In this document: positions 31,613 through 41,469 of the stretch, piece after piece
How the letters are laid out: every line of letters begins with the position of its first letter
How positions within the stretch are numbered: the stretch's first letter is position 1
IMG/VR virus record: IMGVR_UViG_3300024239_000014
Span: 1-64,000 of that record
DNA: 64,000 bases
Source of the DNA: a virus
Direction: 5' to 3' (one strand)
The notes under the pieces: generated by a model
Told to the model about the DNA's origin: nothing
What the model saw: only the letters and a program-made list of their open reading frames with translations
The model's database searches: none
Made by a program: the position numbers and the translations under genes

Positions 31613-32797
31613 TTACAGGTTCAACAGAGTACCGGCCAGTTTGGAGTCCATGGTGGAGATGTAGCTGATCCACGCACGCGGTACTTGAGAAGTTGTTTTC
31701 CACAGCGCCTTGACCATGACTCGACCTTGCGAGAAGGTGCCAAAGTCTTGAGCATTGTCCATCTTCTCGATGACACCACCTCTGGACACGTGCCGCTGGC
31801 TATTCTCAACCAACTGCGCAACGGCTTTGCCGATTGCCTCGTCGGTTGCGCGCCATCCGCGGATGTAACTGGATGCGTATTCCAGAGCCGTGATCATTGA
31901 ATCAACCATCTTTTCGGCATCAGCCTTGGCGATCGTCATGCCTTGACCTGGGATGACTTTGGCGTTGCGTTCGACGCGAACAGTCATCTTACTACCGAAC
32001 CAAGACCACTTGAAGTTGAATTCAGGCGCCCCTGGCAGATCGTAATGCGTCAGATCAACTTCTTTCTGGAGAGCATGGTGGTTGAAGTAGAGGCCTGGGT
32101 TTCTGATGATGAAGAAGACGTTATCGTTGCGATACTGGGCGTTCAATTTCTTGACGCCTGAGTTGATTTCGTTCACGTAATCAACAAGCACTTGCTTACT
32201 CGCCTTGGCGAGATCGTCGTAGACCTTTACCGGGTTATTACCGGTGTCACCTGAAAACTCAAGCCAGCGAGCCGTTTGACGCGGGGTCATAACGATATCG
32301 CCATGGATGTTGCCGCGAGCTTTCTTGTAGGCCTTGATTGAACGTGCGGCGTGGTCAGCCACTTTAGCAAAGAAGTCTTTGATACCTGCACGTACCTTGG
32401 CGAAAGCATCGCCGATGGCATCGCCAATACGACCCAGGGTATCGCCAACACCTTCCATTGAAAAACCGCCGTCGGCGCTTTCCAGGGAAATGTTTTCCAT
32501 GCTCACGCCGATGCGGCCGAATTCGGCGCGCAGTTTGTCGGTAACGAGCACACGCTCGAGGTCAGACTTACAACCACCGAAGCTTTCGAGCTGGATGATC
32601 AGGTTTTCGATCGATACCGCAGCAGATTCAGCGTTGTCGATTTCAGCTTCATTGGCAGCCAGTGCTTCGCCGGTGGCGATGACGCTTTCAGCTGATTCAA
32701 CGTGCTCAGTTACAGTGGCATGGGCTTCACCGTCTTCAATCACTTCGTCATTTTCCATGGCCAGCCCATTGGCTTTCAGATATTGTTGCAACAGCAT
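31613..32797 (-). CDS. Inner-head/virion protein with protease-cleaved acidic propeptide
   Basis: 394 residues. The first ~115 residues are very acidic (EDGEAHATVTEHVESAES) and contain a cluster of candidate S-x-E cleavage sites: SME at 99-101, SLE at 104-106, SME at 113-115. Then a Gly/Ala/Asp segment (GVGDTLGRIGDAIGDAF) and a helical basic body. This is the layout of phiKZ inner-body proteins matured by the gp175 protease, and the gene lies right beside the protease gene (29-base gap). AAAGGAA precedes ATG 32797. Predicted to be packaged in the capsid after cleavage. Confidence 0.8.
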   Translation of the reverse strand: MLLQQYLKANGLAMENDEVIEDGEAHATVTEHVESAESVIATGEALAANEAEIDNAESAAVSIENLIIQLESFGGCKSDLERVLVTDKLRAEFGRIGVSMENISLESADGGFSMEGVGDTLGRIGDAIGDAFAKVRAGIKDFFAKVADHAARSIKAYKKARGNIHGDIVMTPRQTARWLEFSGDTGNNPVKVYDDLAKASKQVLVDYVNEINSGVKKLNAQYRNDNVFFIIRNPGLYFNHHALQKEVDLTHYDLPGAPEFNFKWSWFGSKMTVRVERNAKVIPGQGMTIAKADAEKMVDSMITALEYASSYIRGWRATDEAIGKAVAQLVENSQRHVSRGGVIEKMDNAQDFGTFSQGRVMVKALWKTTSQVPRAWISYISTMDSKLAGTLLNL

Positions 32798-32826
32798 GAG
32801 GAACGTTCCTTTACGTGATGATAGAC

Positions 32827-33597
32827 TTACCAGCGACCGCTGGCGGGTTTTTCGTAGGTTTGTTCACCAGGTACAAAACCCAGCGACTCCATGAGGTCTT
32901 CCAGCGATAGCGCCAACGATTCCATTGACACCATCCCACGAGACTGGGCGGTCGCCAGCGACGAAATGATGTCAGTTGTTACCATCAGCGTATCGCCGGC
33001 AAAACATTCGAGGGTGGGCGAGTGCCACTTCTTGGCCGGCCACAATCCTGGCTCGTTCACATAATCCCATGTCACGATTTGCTTCAGTTCCTTTTGCAAC
33101 TCTCCTCTGACGTATTTGTCATCGGTCAGTGCACGAATACTGAAACAGACATTTTCATCGGGGTTGTTGAGTTGGCGTTCCAGTGCCGGACCGTAAGGAC
33201 CTGACGGGAGGATCTTGGCGATGATTGCCACCACCTTACGACCATCCGGACCTTTGATCAGGCTATCATCCAACCGTACCGATTTGATGTGGAATGCCTG
33301 AAGTGTTTCTTCGATGGTCATGCAACGCAGCAGGTAGTCCTGCATGCTCTGCCCGGTCTGACGTTTCGGATGTCCATACTCGCCGCGCAGTGCACCGTCT
33401 TTAATACGACGCTGCAACAACCCGCTATCTTCAAACAAAGTACGTGCCTTCTGGGTAGCCGGATACCAGGCTTGGCCTGAGTTATACACATCCAGCGCGC
33501 CGAGCAGTACTTCGTAATACCCCTTCTCATCTTTCTTCAGGTTCCCAACTTTGTTGGTTCCCATCAAGGCTGTACAGCCGTATTCTACACATTTCAT
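32827..33597 (-). CDS. Prohead (head maturation) serine protease, T4 gp21/phiKZ gp175-like
   Basis: 256 residues. Herpesvirus/T4-type protease core: GALRGEYGHPK with His76, the strand block VVAIIAKILPSGPYG, and the catalytic Ser in CFSIRALTDD (Ser153). The C-terminal tail contains S-x-E sites of its own (VSMESLALSLEDLMESLG, about residues 224-240), consistent with autoprocessing. The enzyme trims head and inner-body proteins at (S/A)-x-E sites during capsid maturation. AGGAG precedes ATG 33597. Neighbours are a substrate-like inner-head gene and a phiKZ gp176-gp180-like run. Confidence 0.88.
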   Translation of the reverse strand: MKCVEYGCTALMGTNKVGNLKKDEKGYYEVLLGALDVYNSGQAWYPATQKARTLFEDSGLLQRRIKDGALRGEYGHPKRQTGQSMQDYLLRCMTIEETLQAFHIKSVRLDDSLIKGPDGRKVVAIIAKILPSGPYGPALERQLNNPDENVCFSIRALTDDKYVRGELQKELKQIVTWDYVNEPGLWPAKKWHSPTLECFAGDTLMVTTDIISSLATAQSRGMVSMESLALSLEDLMESLGFVPGEQTYEKPASGRW

Positions 33598-33609
33598 ACC
33601 CGACTACTC

Positions 33610-34326
33610 CTACCAGTGGGCAGAAGGCACCGAATGCTCGAGCGCCACCTGTTCTTTGACGTACTGTTGATATTCCGCACGGCTAATGGAAACAGCTTCA
33701 ACGACTGTGTCCTTCAAGGTGTTACCGCAGCCGTACCAGTTCTTCACTTCGACACGATGATACCCGCGACCCAACAGCACGCCGTCAGAAAACAGGATAG
33801 GTTCTTCGCCGTTGACCTTCACCACCAATTCCATACCACCGGTCAACACGTTATTGATGTACCGTGAAATCACAGAAGTGAGTTTCACAATGCCAATAAT
33901 GTCAGCTCGGTATTCACGGGTTTCGGGGCTATAGGTCACGAGCCAATGCTCGTTTGTTTCTTTTTGGTCAGGCAGGAGTTTCTTCGTCGGTTTAATGGCC
34001 TTGTCAAACACAAAGCGGTACACCGACCACATTGCCTCGTTCCCTTTACCTTGGAAGAAGTCGCGGTACACCGCGCCATACCCCGCCATACACTCGAGTA
34101 CCGACGGAGCGGTACAGACACGAGGTACGCGGTTATCTTCGCCATTGGCGACCCGAGCGGAGACCATGGGAACGAACTTCGGGATTTTACCGTTGGTGGA
34201 GATGTGGTACAGAGTCCCTTGCGCGAACTCGTCCTTATCCACCACTTGCACGTTGTTCTTGATGATGTCCGGTAGGAGTTCTACCCACTTCATCATGTCA
34301 GGATCAGTCGTCAATGCCCGTGGCAT
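33610..34326 (-). CDS. Hypothetical protein in the protease-RNA polymerase block (phiKZ gp176-like position), 238 aa
   Basis: Function not recognised. ATG 34326 has AAGGA upstream. Alpha/beta protein with GTLYHISTNGKIPKFVPM, a helical middle, and a strand block ELVVKVNGEEPILFSDG. The C-terminal ~25 residues are helical (SRAEYQQYVKEQVALEH). Tight spacing to both neighbours (12 and 9 bases) places it in the late operon with the protease. A virion or assembly role is inferred. Confidence 0.72.
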   Translation of the reverse strand: MPRALTTDPDMMKWVELLPDIIKNNVQVVDKDEFAQGTLYHISTNGKIPKFVPMVSARVANGEDNRVPRVCTAPSVLECMAGYGAVYRDFFQGKGNEAMWSVYRFVFDKAIKPTKKLLPDQKETNEHWLVTYSPETREYRADIIGIVKLTSVISRYINNVLTGGMELVVKVNGEEPILFSDGVLLGRGYHRVEVKNWYGCGNTLKDTVVEAVSISRAEYQQYVKEQVALEHSVPSAHW

Positions 34327-34335
34327 AATTCATCC

Positions 34336-35061
34336 TTACTGACGCAGCAGTTCTTCGATGTTTTCATTACGCGTACTGGGGTTCACCAGTGCCGAGGTCA
34401 CTGCCAGGTCAGCATAACTGCCCATGAGCTTGGCTGTCACGTTGGTGGCGCCGTACTGAATATCCTTAAACGGAATCCAATAGGGCTTCACCGACCACTG
34501 CTGGTCTATAGACTCGATGGCGGTACAGTACTTCAGGGCTGGGTTCTCGGGGTTTCTGGCAATGTCCGATGCAATCAGAGACATTACCGACTCGTTGGCG
34601 GCCAACGATACCCCGGTGTAATACGGACAGGAAGTGAACAGATTCACCACATCCAGGAATCCGAAGTACCACGGAATGCGCGCGTGGGCAATGAAATGGT
34701 TATACGTCCGATAAGGAAGAACGTCGTCCATCACGCAATCGGTCGTGGGGATAACCACGGTACCCGGATCAAACACCAGCTCGTAGTAGTCTTCATCGTA
34801 GATCTTGACCACATTCACAATGGCTGGCGAAAACTTCACCAGCGTGCAGGCCGACATCACCGCATAAGCGTGCTTCTCAGGAAAGATGATGGCCAGATAC
34901 CCGATGGCGCTGACTTCTTCGCCAATGAACGCTAATTGATGTTCAGCATAGTTAACAGGAAATACAACCCGACAAGCTGCGTCGGTAAACACAGTCCCAT
35001 CTGGCAGTGTTTTCCAAGCACCCATGACCGATGCATCGCGTTTGAGTTTCCGGTAATCCAT
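34336..35061 (-). CDS. Hypothetical protein, probable virion-associated, 241 aa
   Basis: Not recognised. ATG 35061 follows AAGGA; a TTG two codons earlier is in frame but unlikely. Beta-rich with hydrophobic strands (FIGEEVSAIGYLAIIFPEKH, YYELVFDPGTVVIPTTD) and an aromatic middle (ARIPWYFGFLDVVNLF). No catalytic motif. It is downstream of the 489-residue gene, with a 10-bp hairpin (35079-35115) between them. Confidence 0.7.
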   Translation of the reverse strand: MDYRKLKRDASVMGAWKTLPDGTVFTDAACRVVFPVNYAEHQLAFIGEEVSAIGYLAIIFPEKHAYAVMSACTLVKFSPAIVNVVKIYDEDYYELVFDPGTVVIPTTDCVMDDVLPYRTYNHFIAHARIPWYFGFLDVVNLFTSCPYYTGVSLAANESVMSLIASDIARNPENPALKYCTAIESIDQQWSVKPYWIPFKDIQYGATNVTAKLMGSYADLAVTSALVNPSTRNENIEELLRQ

Positions 35062-35078
35062 AAGCAATCCTTGAATAA

Positions 35079-35115
35079 GTCGCTACCGCTACCCTATTCA
35101 GGCAACGGTAGCGAC
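35079..35115 (-). terminator. 10-bp long-loop hairpin
   Basis: Stem GTCGCTACCG/CGGTAGCGAC with a 17-base loop, between the stop of 35122-36591 and the start at 35061. The minus-strand tail TTATTCAAGGATT contains the next ribosome site, so it may attenuate instead of ending transcription. Confidence 0.55.
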
Positions 35116-35121
35116 GCACGG

Positions 35122-36591
35122 TTAGGGTTTGATCACTGTCAGGTATTCGCAGACCCAGTCCGCCAGCACTTCTACTGAAGCGTAGTAGCTCAGCAGTCGA
35201 CCATCGGCCGACGGCATGCGCTTGGCCAGATCGTCCATATAGGTCAGGATTGACAGTACATTGGTGCCGTAGAAGAAGCAGTGACAGACCAACTTGCGTG
35301 CCACGACCCAAAGGTTATCGAGATCAGCCAAAGTAACGTACTTCAGGTGTTCTTCGATTTCCTTCACGGCATCACCACGAGTGCGGGTGCTCTGACCTTC
35401 TTTCAGTCGCTCATTGAGAGTCTGGTAGAGTTCAGCACGCAAACTGGCAATGGTGCGGGCGTGGTATTCGGTGTTGTCACGCTCGATCATATTGCGAGCG
35501 TACACCTGCTGTGCTGCCAGGTAGCGTTCCATCCCTTTGGCGATTTCATCCTTCAGCAGCGCTTTGTCAGTCAGAGCATTGCCAATGATGGCCTCGACAC
35601 TACCACCTTCTTTCAGAAACTGGGTGTAGACGTCAGCGTTGACCAGAATGGTGGTCTTGGTCTTACCACGATCCAGCAACTTTTCAGACTGACTCAGCAC
35701 CAGACGGCCAGAGGCGTAGTCACGACGCCGTGCTTCGAGCGCGCCAGCCAAACGACGGCCGGTTTGACCCACCAGCACACCCATCGATGCTTCAAACTTC
35801 TTGGCGTCGCCAGAGAAGCCGTCAGGGATTGATTTCAACAGACCCTTGGCCAGGAAGTGCAGAACAGCAACGTGATTGCAACCTACCTGATTCGGGGTGA
35901 AGCTGGCGCTACCAACCGTCGAACCCGGTGCCATGAACGATGCGGTCAAGGCAGTGGCTTCGTTGTTGAAGAAGACGTCGTTGTACAGGCGAACCAGATA
36001 GTCATCTTCTTCAGACGACATCTTCTCGACGTATTCGAGTACCGCCTTTTCCACCGAGCTGCTACCCTTGATCAGAGCACGCAGTTCGTCTTTGGTCATC
36101 TGACCCAGACCACCACTGAACACCCAGGGTTCTGCTACCATTTCACGGTATTTCTCAACCGTGGCAACAAACCCGCTGTTGTCCCAGAAATCAGCATACT
36201 CAAACGGCACCACGTCAAACCCGTAGGCGAAGCGGGCATCGCGATTAGCCTCGCGTGTCTTGATCCCTTCGACCACCTGTTCGATCAGTGGGTTCACCAC
36301 GTGGCGTGCATAGGCGATGTTGTTCTGCAGCGCTTTGCTGGCCAGTTCAACCACCTGAGCGGTAGCAACATCGTGCGGATATTGGTCGGTGGGAGTCTTC
36401 TTGGCACTAGCCACTTCCAGGCCAGCCACAATCAGTTCCAGCGACAGGTCGGGACCCAGAGCCACTTCACACATGCACTGGTCAACCATCAGACGCAACG
36501 GGGTACCCGATTTAGCGTCTGCATACACCCCGGAGGTTTCCAGGGCAGTCGTCACGGCGGTCGCAGCGGCGACAGCATTTTTAGTCAGCAT
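35122..36591 (-). CDS. Probable virion structural protein (phiKZ gp177-like position), 489 aa
   Basis: ATG 36591 has GAGGG upstream. Mostly helical, Ala/Glu/Leu-rich, with an initial AAATAVTTALETSG and long charged helices (LKDEIAKGMERYLAAQQVYA). No enzyme motif. Located directly downstream of the virion RNA polymerase beta gene and a 62-residue small protein, as in phiKZ between gp176 and gp178. It may be co-packaged with the polymerase in the virion, which is an inference from gene order. Confidence 0.75.
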   Translation of the reverse strand: MLTKNAVAAATAVTTALETSGVYADAKSGTPLRLMVDQCMCEVALGPDLSLELIVAGLEVASAKKTPTDQYPHDVATAQVVELASKALQNNIAYARHVVNPLIEQVVEGIKTREANRDARFAYGFDVVPFEYADFWDNSGFVATVEKYREMVAEPWVFSGGLGQMTKDELRALIKGSSSVEKAVLEYVEKMSSEEDDYLVRLYNDVFFNNEATALTASFMAPGSTVGSASFTPNQVGCNHVAVLHFLAKGLLKSIPDGFSGDAKKFEASMGVLVGQTGRRLAGALEARRRDYASGRLVLSQSEKLLDRGKTKTTILVNADVYTQFLKEGGSVEAIIGNALTDKALLKDEIAKGMERYLAAQQVYARNMIERDNTEYHARTIASLRAELYQTLNERLKEGQSTRTRGDAVKEIEEHLKYVTLADLDNLWVVARKLVCHCFFYGTNVLSILTYMDDLAKRMPSADGRLLSYYASVEVLADWVCEYLTVIKP

Positions 36592-36602
36592 GTTCAGCCC
36601 TC

Positions 36603-36791
36603 TTAAACAGCCGTGAATTTGTTCAGGCGTACCTGAATCTTGGCAGCGATCAGTTCATCCACCACCGCATCATCGGCCTGCGGTACTGCGATGTCGTTCC
36701 CTGCCACACTGTCCACCACCTGCCGCACCAGATGCACCGCGTTAGCGATTGCATTGAGCGACTGGTAACGCATATCACTCGTAAGACTCAT
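36603..36791 (-). CDS. Small protein, 62 aa
   Basis: Not recognised. ATG 36791 with AGGAG six bases upstream. Begins MSLTSDMRYQSLNAIANAVH, followed by an acidic middle (NDIAVPQADDAVVDELI) and a short basic end. Its stop is 11 bases from the 489-residue gene, so it is co-translated with it. Possibly an accessory or chaperone for that protein. Confidence 0.6.
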   Translation of the reverse strand: MSLTSDMRYQSLNAIANAVHLVRQVVDSVAGNDIAVPQADDAVVDELIAAKIQVRLNKFTAV

Positions 36792-36820
36792 GGATTGCTC
36801 CTATCAAAAAGAAGTGAAAG

Positions 36821-36847
36821 CACCGGTACCCATCAAGGGTACCGGTG
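36821..36847 (-). terminator. 11-bp hairpin after the RNA polymerase beta gene
   Basis: Perfect stem CACCGGTACCC/GGGTACCGGTG with loop ATCAA, 13 bases past the beta stop. The minus-strand tail GCTTTCACTTCTTTTTG is moderately T-rich. Confidence 0.75.
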
Positions 36848-36860
36848 TCTTTTCGTGACG

Positions 36861-37988
36861 TTAACTGTCTTCAAAAAAGAGGGCAGCCCCAACTTTCGAG
36901 CCTTCCAGCATCAGTCGGCTCATGATACCGATCTGATAAGGAGAACCCACGATACGGTTAAAAATCGACATGTGTCCGAACTTGCCGTCCAGCTGCAAAC
37001 CGGACTCGGTTTCCATCACCCCTTCGTACGTTCGACAGGTTACGGATTTCAGCTGGTTACCAAACACCAACTTATCACCGCCGCCGTAGTCTTCTTCGTA
37101 GGTAATGAAATAACGCACCGCCACGGTATCCTGTTCAAGTGGATACCCTTCGATTCGTACCCGGTCCATGACTTCGCCGTCTTCTGCTTCGTCGTTCCGG
37201 AGTTTCCGGACCAATGCAGCGCGTTTACGGTTGTAGGCTTTCACCAACTCCCGCAATGAGTCGGACATGTCTTCGAGGTCCCCTCGATAAAAGACCTCAA
37301 TCTTTTCCACCGTACCCTCGACTTTCGCCTTGGGTGTATGGGATGACAGCATCTTCAAAGTGTCCAACGACATCTCGTCGAAGAGCCCTGAATTGGCCGT
37401 CAGTTGGTCTTCAATCGTACATAGAATTGAGTCAGAGTCAACGATTTCGCCCTCTTTCACAATCCCACGGACCTCTTGGTCGAACTTCAAAATCACTGCT
37501 TTGACTTTCGTGAGTTTGGTCTTAAGCTTCTCGGCAGAACGTGACATCAACGCCGAGGAGTCCTCAAACGTATCTGCGTCATCAAGGATCGCCACGTTAA
37601 ACAGTGCGCCAGATTTCCACAACACCTGTGTCGGGTAGAAGTGGTCTCTGACGAACCAGTGACTATTCCAAGCCAAGACATCGCCCTTAACGAACGATTG
37701 ACCAACCACCACATCTGTTTCTACCTGATGTGGATAGCAACTCCCTTCAGCCCGCCCGAAGCGGCGACCGAGTTCTACCGACGTAACGGTCCCGTCTTTG
37801 TACTCGATCAACAGATGGTTCGGGCTAACCTCTTTCACCATCCCATCAGCCGTCGCAGCAAATGCGTAAAGGTCGCCCACACGCTTAGACAGGACATTTT
37901 CATATCCGGTCACAGTCGGCATGTAGGTATAACCTTCAGCAGCAATACCTGACGATTGTTGGATGCTGGCAAAGAGGGCACGTTTCAT
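36861..37988 (-). CDS. Virion RNA polymerase beta subunit, exon 2 (C-terminal part of the spliced protein)
   Basis: Encodes 375 residues beginning (M)KRALFASIQQSSG, equivalent to E. coli beta ANRALMGANMQRQAV. It includes KLVFGNQLKSV, equivalent to the catalytic-lysine region GDKMAGRHGNKGV, and ESGLQLDGKFGHMSIFNRIV, equivalent to the NPLGVPSRMNIGQ segment. The reading frame starts with ATG but has no Shine-Dalgarno, and homology begins before it: joining to exon 1 gives HDD-M-KRALF, which lines up residue for residue with E. coli HDDANRAL. This is therefore an exon rather than a separate gene. The extreme beta C-terminus is encoded elsewhere (56643-57317). Confidence 0.88.
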   Translation of the reverse strand: MKRALFASIQQSSGIAAEGYTYMPTVTGYENVLSKRVGDLYAFAATADGMVKEVSPNHLLIEYKDGTVTSVELGRRFGRAEGSCYPHQVETDVVVGQSFVKGDVLAWNSHWFVRDHFYPTQVLWKSGALFNVAILDDADTFEDSSALMSRSAEKLKTKLTKVKAVILKFDQEVRGIVKEGEIVDSDSILCTIEDQLTANSGLFDEMSLDTLKMLSSHTPKAKVEGTVEKIEVFYRGDLEDMSDSLRELVKAYNRKRAALVRKLRNDEAEDGEVMDRVRIEGYPLEQDTVAVRYFITYEEDYGGGDKLVFGNQLKSVTCRTYEGVMETESGLQLDGKFGHMSIFNRIVGSPYQIGIMSRLMLEGSKVGAALFFEDS

Positions 37989-38330
37989 CTAATGTCTTCA
38001 ATGTGGCCTAACCACACCCGTGCACCGCATGCACTGCTCCAGGTTTTCCCTGGATGTAGAGACTATATCTTCACCCTCGCTGGATTTGCGATAGGGTGCC
38101 TCCCATTTCGGCGGATGCCTACGAGCTCGCGCTCTAGTCGTTGAACGTTCTTCCCAGTAGGAAGCTTCGCTGCGGATTACCCAATCCCAGTCTCTTTTAC
38201 CATACCCAAGTGATTAGCTTGGCCACCTGTACATTACTGTTACAAGCTTGGTGTACTGGGCTTTCAGTGGATTCCCGTCAGTTAGAGAGGATTCGCTACC
38301 GGATTACGCCGGTAGAGGACTATGTAAATA
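37989..38330 (-). ncRNA. Group I self-splicing intron in the RNA polymerase beta gene, 342 nt, no ORF
   Basis: On the minus strand the conserved group I elements occur in order: P1 (exon GAT^TAT pairing with intron ATAGTC, U.G pair at the splice site), P2 hairpin CTACCGG/CCGGTAG, the Q-like AATCCGCAGCGAAGC (near 38164-38182), R GTTCAACGACTAGAG (near 38132-38150), and S GAAGATATAGTCTC (near 38060-38073). GACTA pairs with TAGTC to form P7. Two hairpins follow (CCAGG/CCTGG, GTGCA/TGCAC). The last intron base is G (37989). Removal fuses the two exons in frame across a conserved polymerase motif. No homing endonuclease is encoded. Confidence 0.93.
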
Positions 38331-41300
38331 ATCGTCGTGAACGATCGAGGGTGACAGGTTACCAGTAGTACTCAACACCGATGTCAACCCGTCGCCATTC
38401 TTGTCGAACGCTCGTGTGACACCATAAAGGTTGGTGAAGTTCGGATCAGAAGACAGGTAGGTGTTCACCGCCACTTCAGACGAGTCCACCGTTGCTTCAG
38501 AAACCACCCCGAAGTCAGAATCATCGTACGCACGTGTGCTGCGCACCATGGTGCGACTACTGCGACCGCCAGTACCACCAAAGGTCACAGCTTCCTGTTC
38601 TTTCAAGTGGTGAACCGGGTTGATGTCCTGCACCAGTGTGATACTCGGATCGCTCTGAATTGCATTCCATACCGCATTGGGCTTGATGTCAATGCTGGCT
38701 CGACTCGTTACCGGTTTTCCATGGTACTGTTTCAGCGCCATAGCCAATTCACGATACACGGCACCGGCAATACGCTCGTAGCCTTTGAATCGATCTGGAC
38801 GGTGTTCCACTTCATCATTCTGAAGCATTTCCACGGAGCGGAAAAGCAGCCCATCAAAAGTGGTTGGTTCCTGGTAGCTTTCCAGCAACGTCTTCGTGAT
38901 CGGATCTACGAAGTGCAGCATCAGCACATCAAGCTCACGCAGCTGTCTGGCTGTCATCCCAAGCCCATCGAGCAGGTTCAGGTAGACATCCTGCCGGTTG
39001 AACTCCTTCACGGAATAGTGCGACATCTGCCGGTGGAAACGGTTCATGCCAGAAAGCACCAACGCTGCTTTTCGGTCGTGGCGCGACAGAGCCCAGGTTT
39101 CATCCTTAAAGCGCAGTGAATATTCACCATGCTCCAGGGTGGCCTTTTGCCCCTTGGGAATACGGCGAGGTGTTACCCCCAGTCGTCGGCAGAGTTCGTC
39201 CAAACCGAAGTAGTAGCCGAAGACAAACCCGAGCGGGATTTCCTTACCGGCCACTTTTATCTCGATCTGTTCAATCGGCGCTTGGTTGTTATCAAAACCA
39301 ACCAGATCGCCAATATCGCCCACTGGCATTGGTTTACCGTCTTCCGTGGTATAAAGCGCATCGCGATCATCGACGTACAGGAACTTCGAGTTGTCTTCAC
39401 GTCGTCCCATGACCACCAAGCCGTCGATCTCACCTGCCAAGGCATCTGCACCAAAGAAGGCGGCGCGGTTGTCGTAGTCGAAGTTCAACTCCCAGCCATT
39501 TACGGTAAAGCCGATAAAGCGACTGGTCAGGATGGTGTACAGACGAGGAAGGCGCGACCCCTTCTTCCGACCCTGGGTTTTGTACGCCAGCTTGGAAACA
39601 GTGGCGTTATCACCCATTGACATGTAGATGATGCGGTTCTGCAACCACCGACCGTAGTTGTGCACGGCCTTCTCAGAACGTTTCACAAAGAGCTTGCCGT
39701 AGTAGCTGGTCAAAGCCACTTTATCCGGAGCCACCTTGTGGATCGGACAATCACCTCGTTGCTTACGCAGACGGTATTTCACGCCATCGGCCACCCAGCT
39801 ACCGTCTTCAGCCACGACCGGCAGCTCGATCCGCACGGTCGTGGGTTTGCCAGCCACTGGGACCAGTTTAACAGTGATCACGTCGTATTTGTTCAGAGCG
39901 TCTTTGACGCGCTCTACTTCGTACGACGTCACGGCAACACCCGAATGCTGCAGCGACATGATCATCCGCGCTACGTCTCGATGCAGGACGTCTTTGATGT
40001 ACGCCTTGTCGAAATCGAGCAGCGTACTTCTCAGCATGGTCTTGTCAGTGACTGCTTCATGGTCAGTTACAGAGAGTCGTTCGGGCTTCAACGAAACATC
40101 GCTGTCTTTGACATCAATCAAGTCAGCCAATGTCCCTTGACCAAAGGGGTTTTCGATGGACTTGTAACTGTTCGCCAGTTTTTCAAAGCGACGAAATTCG
40201 GCTCCAGAAATCATAGCGTGTTCAAGCAAGCGTTCAGCGCTGTGGATTACACCGAGTTCCGGTTTCGCAGTCAGGTCAATCGCCGCTTTACTTTCATTAC
40301 CCACCTGCCCCAGTTCCACACCAGGGATGTGGAGCTCAAACAGATCGTCATTCCAAATGTCCACAGCACCTTCTGCCAGAGCTTCGAGTTCTTCGCGATA
40401 CTCGTCAGCTTCTTTTTCAGACATTTCAGGAATGGCGGCTTCCTGCTCTTCTGGCATCGGTGTATCTTTCAGACGTTCAGGTACGGTAGCGCCTGGTGCT
40501 TCGCTACCGCTGTCGCTTTCATCGTCAGTGTCGTGGACTGGCGGTAGATCACTGTCTTCTTCGACAGCATCGACCTGTACTGCGGTGAAGACGTTTTCAG
40601 CACGCAGCTTGGCGAGTTGGATAAAGAAGTAGTAGACCTTCCGTTGAAAGGTTTCCATGCTTGCATCGATGACATCACCATCGGTCTTTGCACGCGCTTT
40701 GCGCCACCCATCCAATTGACCGAGGTTGATCACCCCACCCTGACCGTTATCAGTAACCACCAGGTTCACACGAGCCAGAGCCTCGGGCTTGATTTTCGAC
40801 AGCAACGACTCACCGTGCTTCTTACCAGCCCAAGTCCACAGGTCGAGCAGAAACATCGACTCGTACGTCGACAACGATTCCACCACGTTTTTAGACAGGC
40901 TATTTTCACCCATCTTCAACAGCGCTAACCGCGGCAGGTGTTGCGGTAGGTTGATGTGGATGTAATGCTGACGATCGCTCTGGATAGCAATGTCGTTGAT
41001 GGTTTCGATCATCGTGGCAAAAATGTTCTGCCAACGATAATAGTTTGCCATGAAGTTAACGGGGTAGCGGTACAGATGCTGGAGTAACGCGTAGTTGATA
41101 ACCAGGGTAGACCGCAGGTCACGATCCACCATGTCAAACTGCCGCACCCGTCTGAGCAGACGGTTCTTCTTCTCCAGGTCGCGGATTGCAGTACCGGCAT
41201 TGATAGACCCCATGCGAATAGGTCTACCTACTTCACTTTTAAGTTCTGCCACATGCTGACAGTACAGCAACCCGCCCTTGCGCTGAATGAACGGGTCGTT

Positions 41301-41459
41301 GTTATCCAACGACCGTTCTTGTGTGTTCAGTGGCAGATAATGGTACACCGGCCGTAGGGGAAAGGCCAATTCAACCAAGGGCTTAAATGCAAAGCCTGTC
41401 AGTTGTTGCTCTTTCCACACCCCGTTCTTACGGTAGTACTGTGGGTATTTTAAAAACAT
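38331..41459 (-). CDS. Virion RNA polymerase beta subunit, exon 1 (N-terminal 1043 residues)
   Basis: ATG 41459 with AAGGA upstream, 10 bases after the beta' gene. The first 1043 codons form the large N-terminal part of a multisubunit RNA polymerase beta, ending NLSPSIVHDD, the counterpart of E. coli SLIPFLEHDD. An acidic low-complexity insert (DSDLPPVHDTDDESDSGSEA, near residue 310) is an unusual feature. Unspliced RNA would read eight further codons into the intron and stop at 38304. With exon 2 the protein has 1418 residues. It would be carried in the virion and injected to start early transcription (phiKZ gp178 type). Confidence 0.88.
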
Positions 41460-41469
41460 TCGACCGTCC

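Noticed and set aside
36861-37988. Independent gene starting at ATG 37988
   Set aside because: No Shine-Dalgarno, the ATG falls inside a conserved polymerase motif, and a group I intron lies exactly between it and the upstream beta reading frame, so it is an exon.
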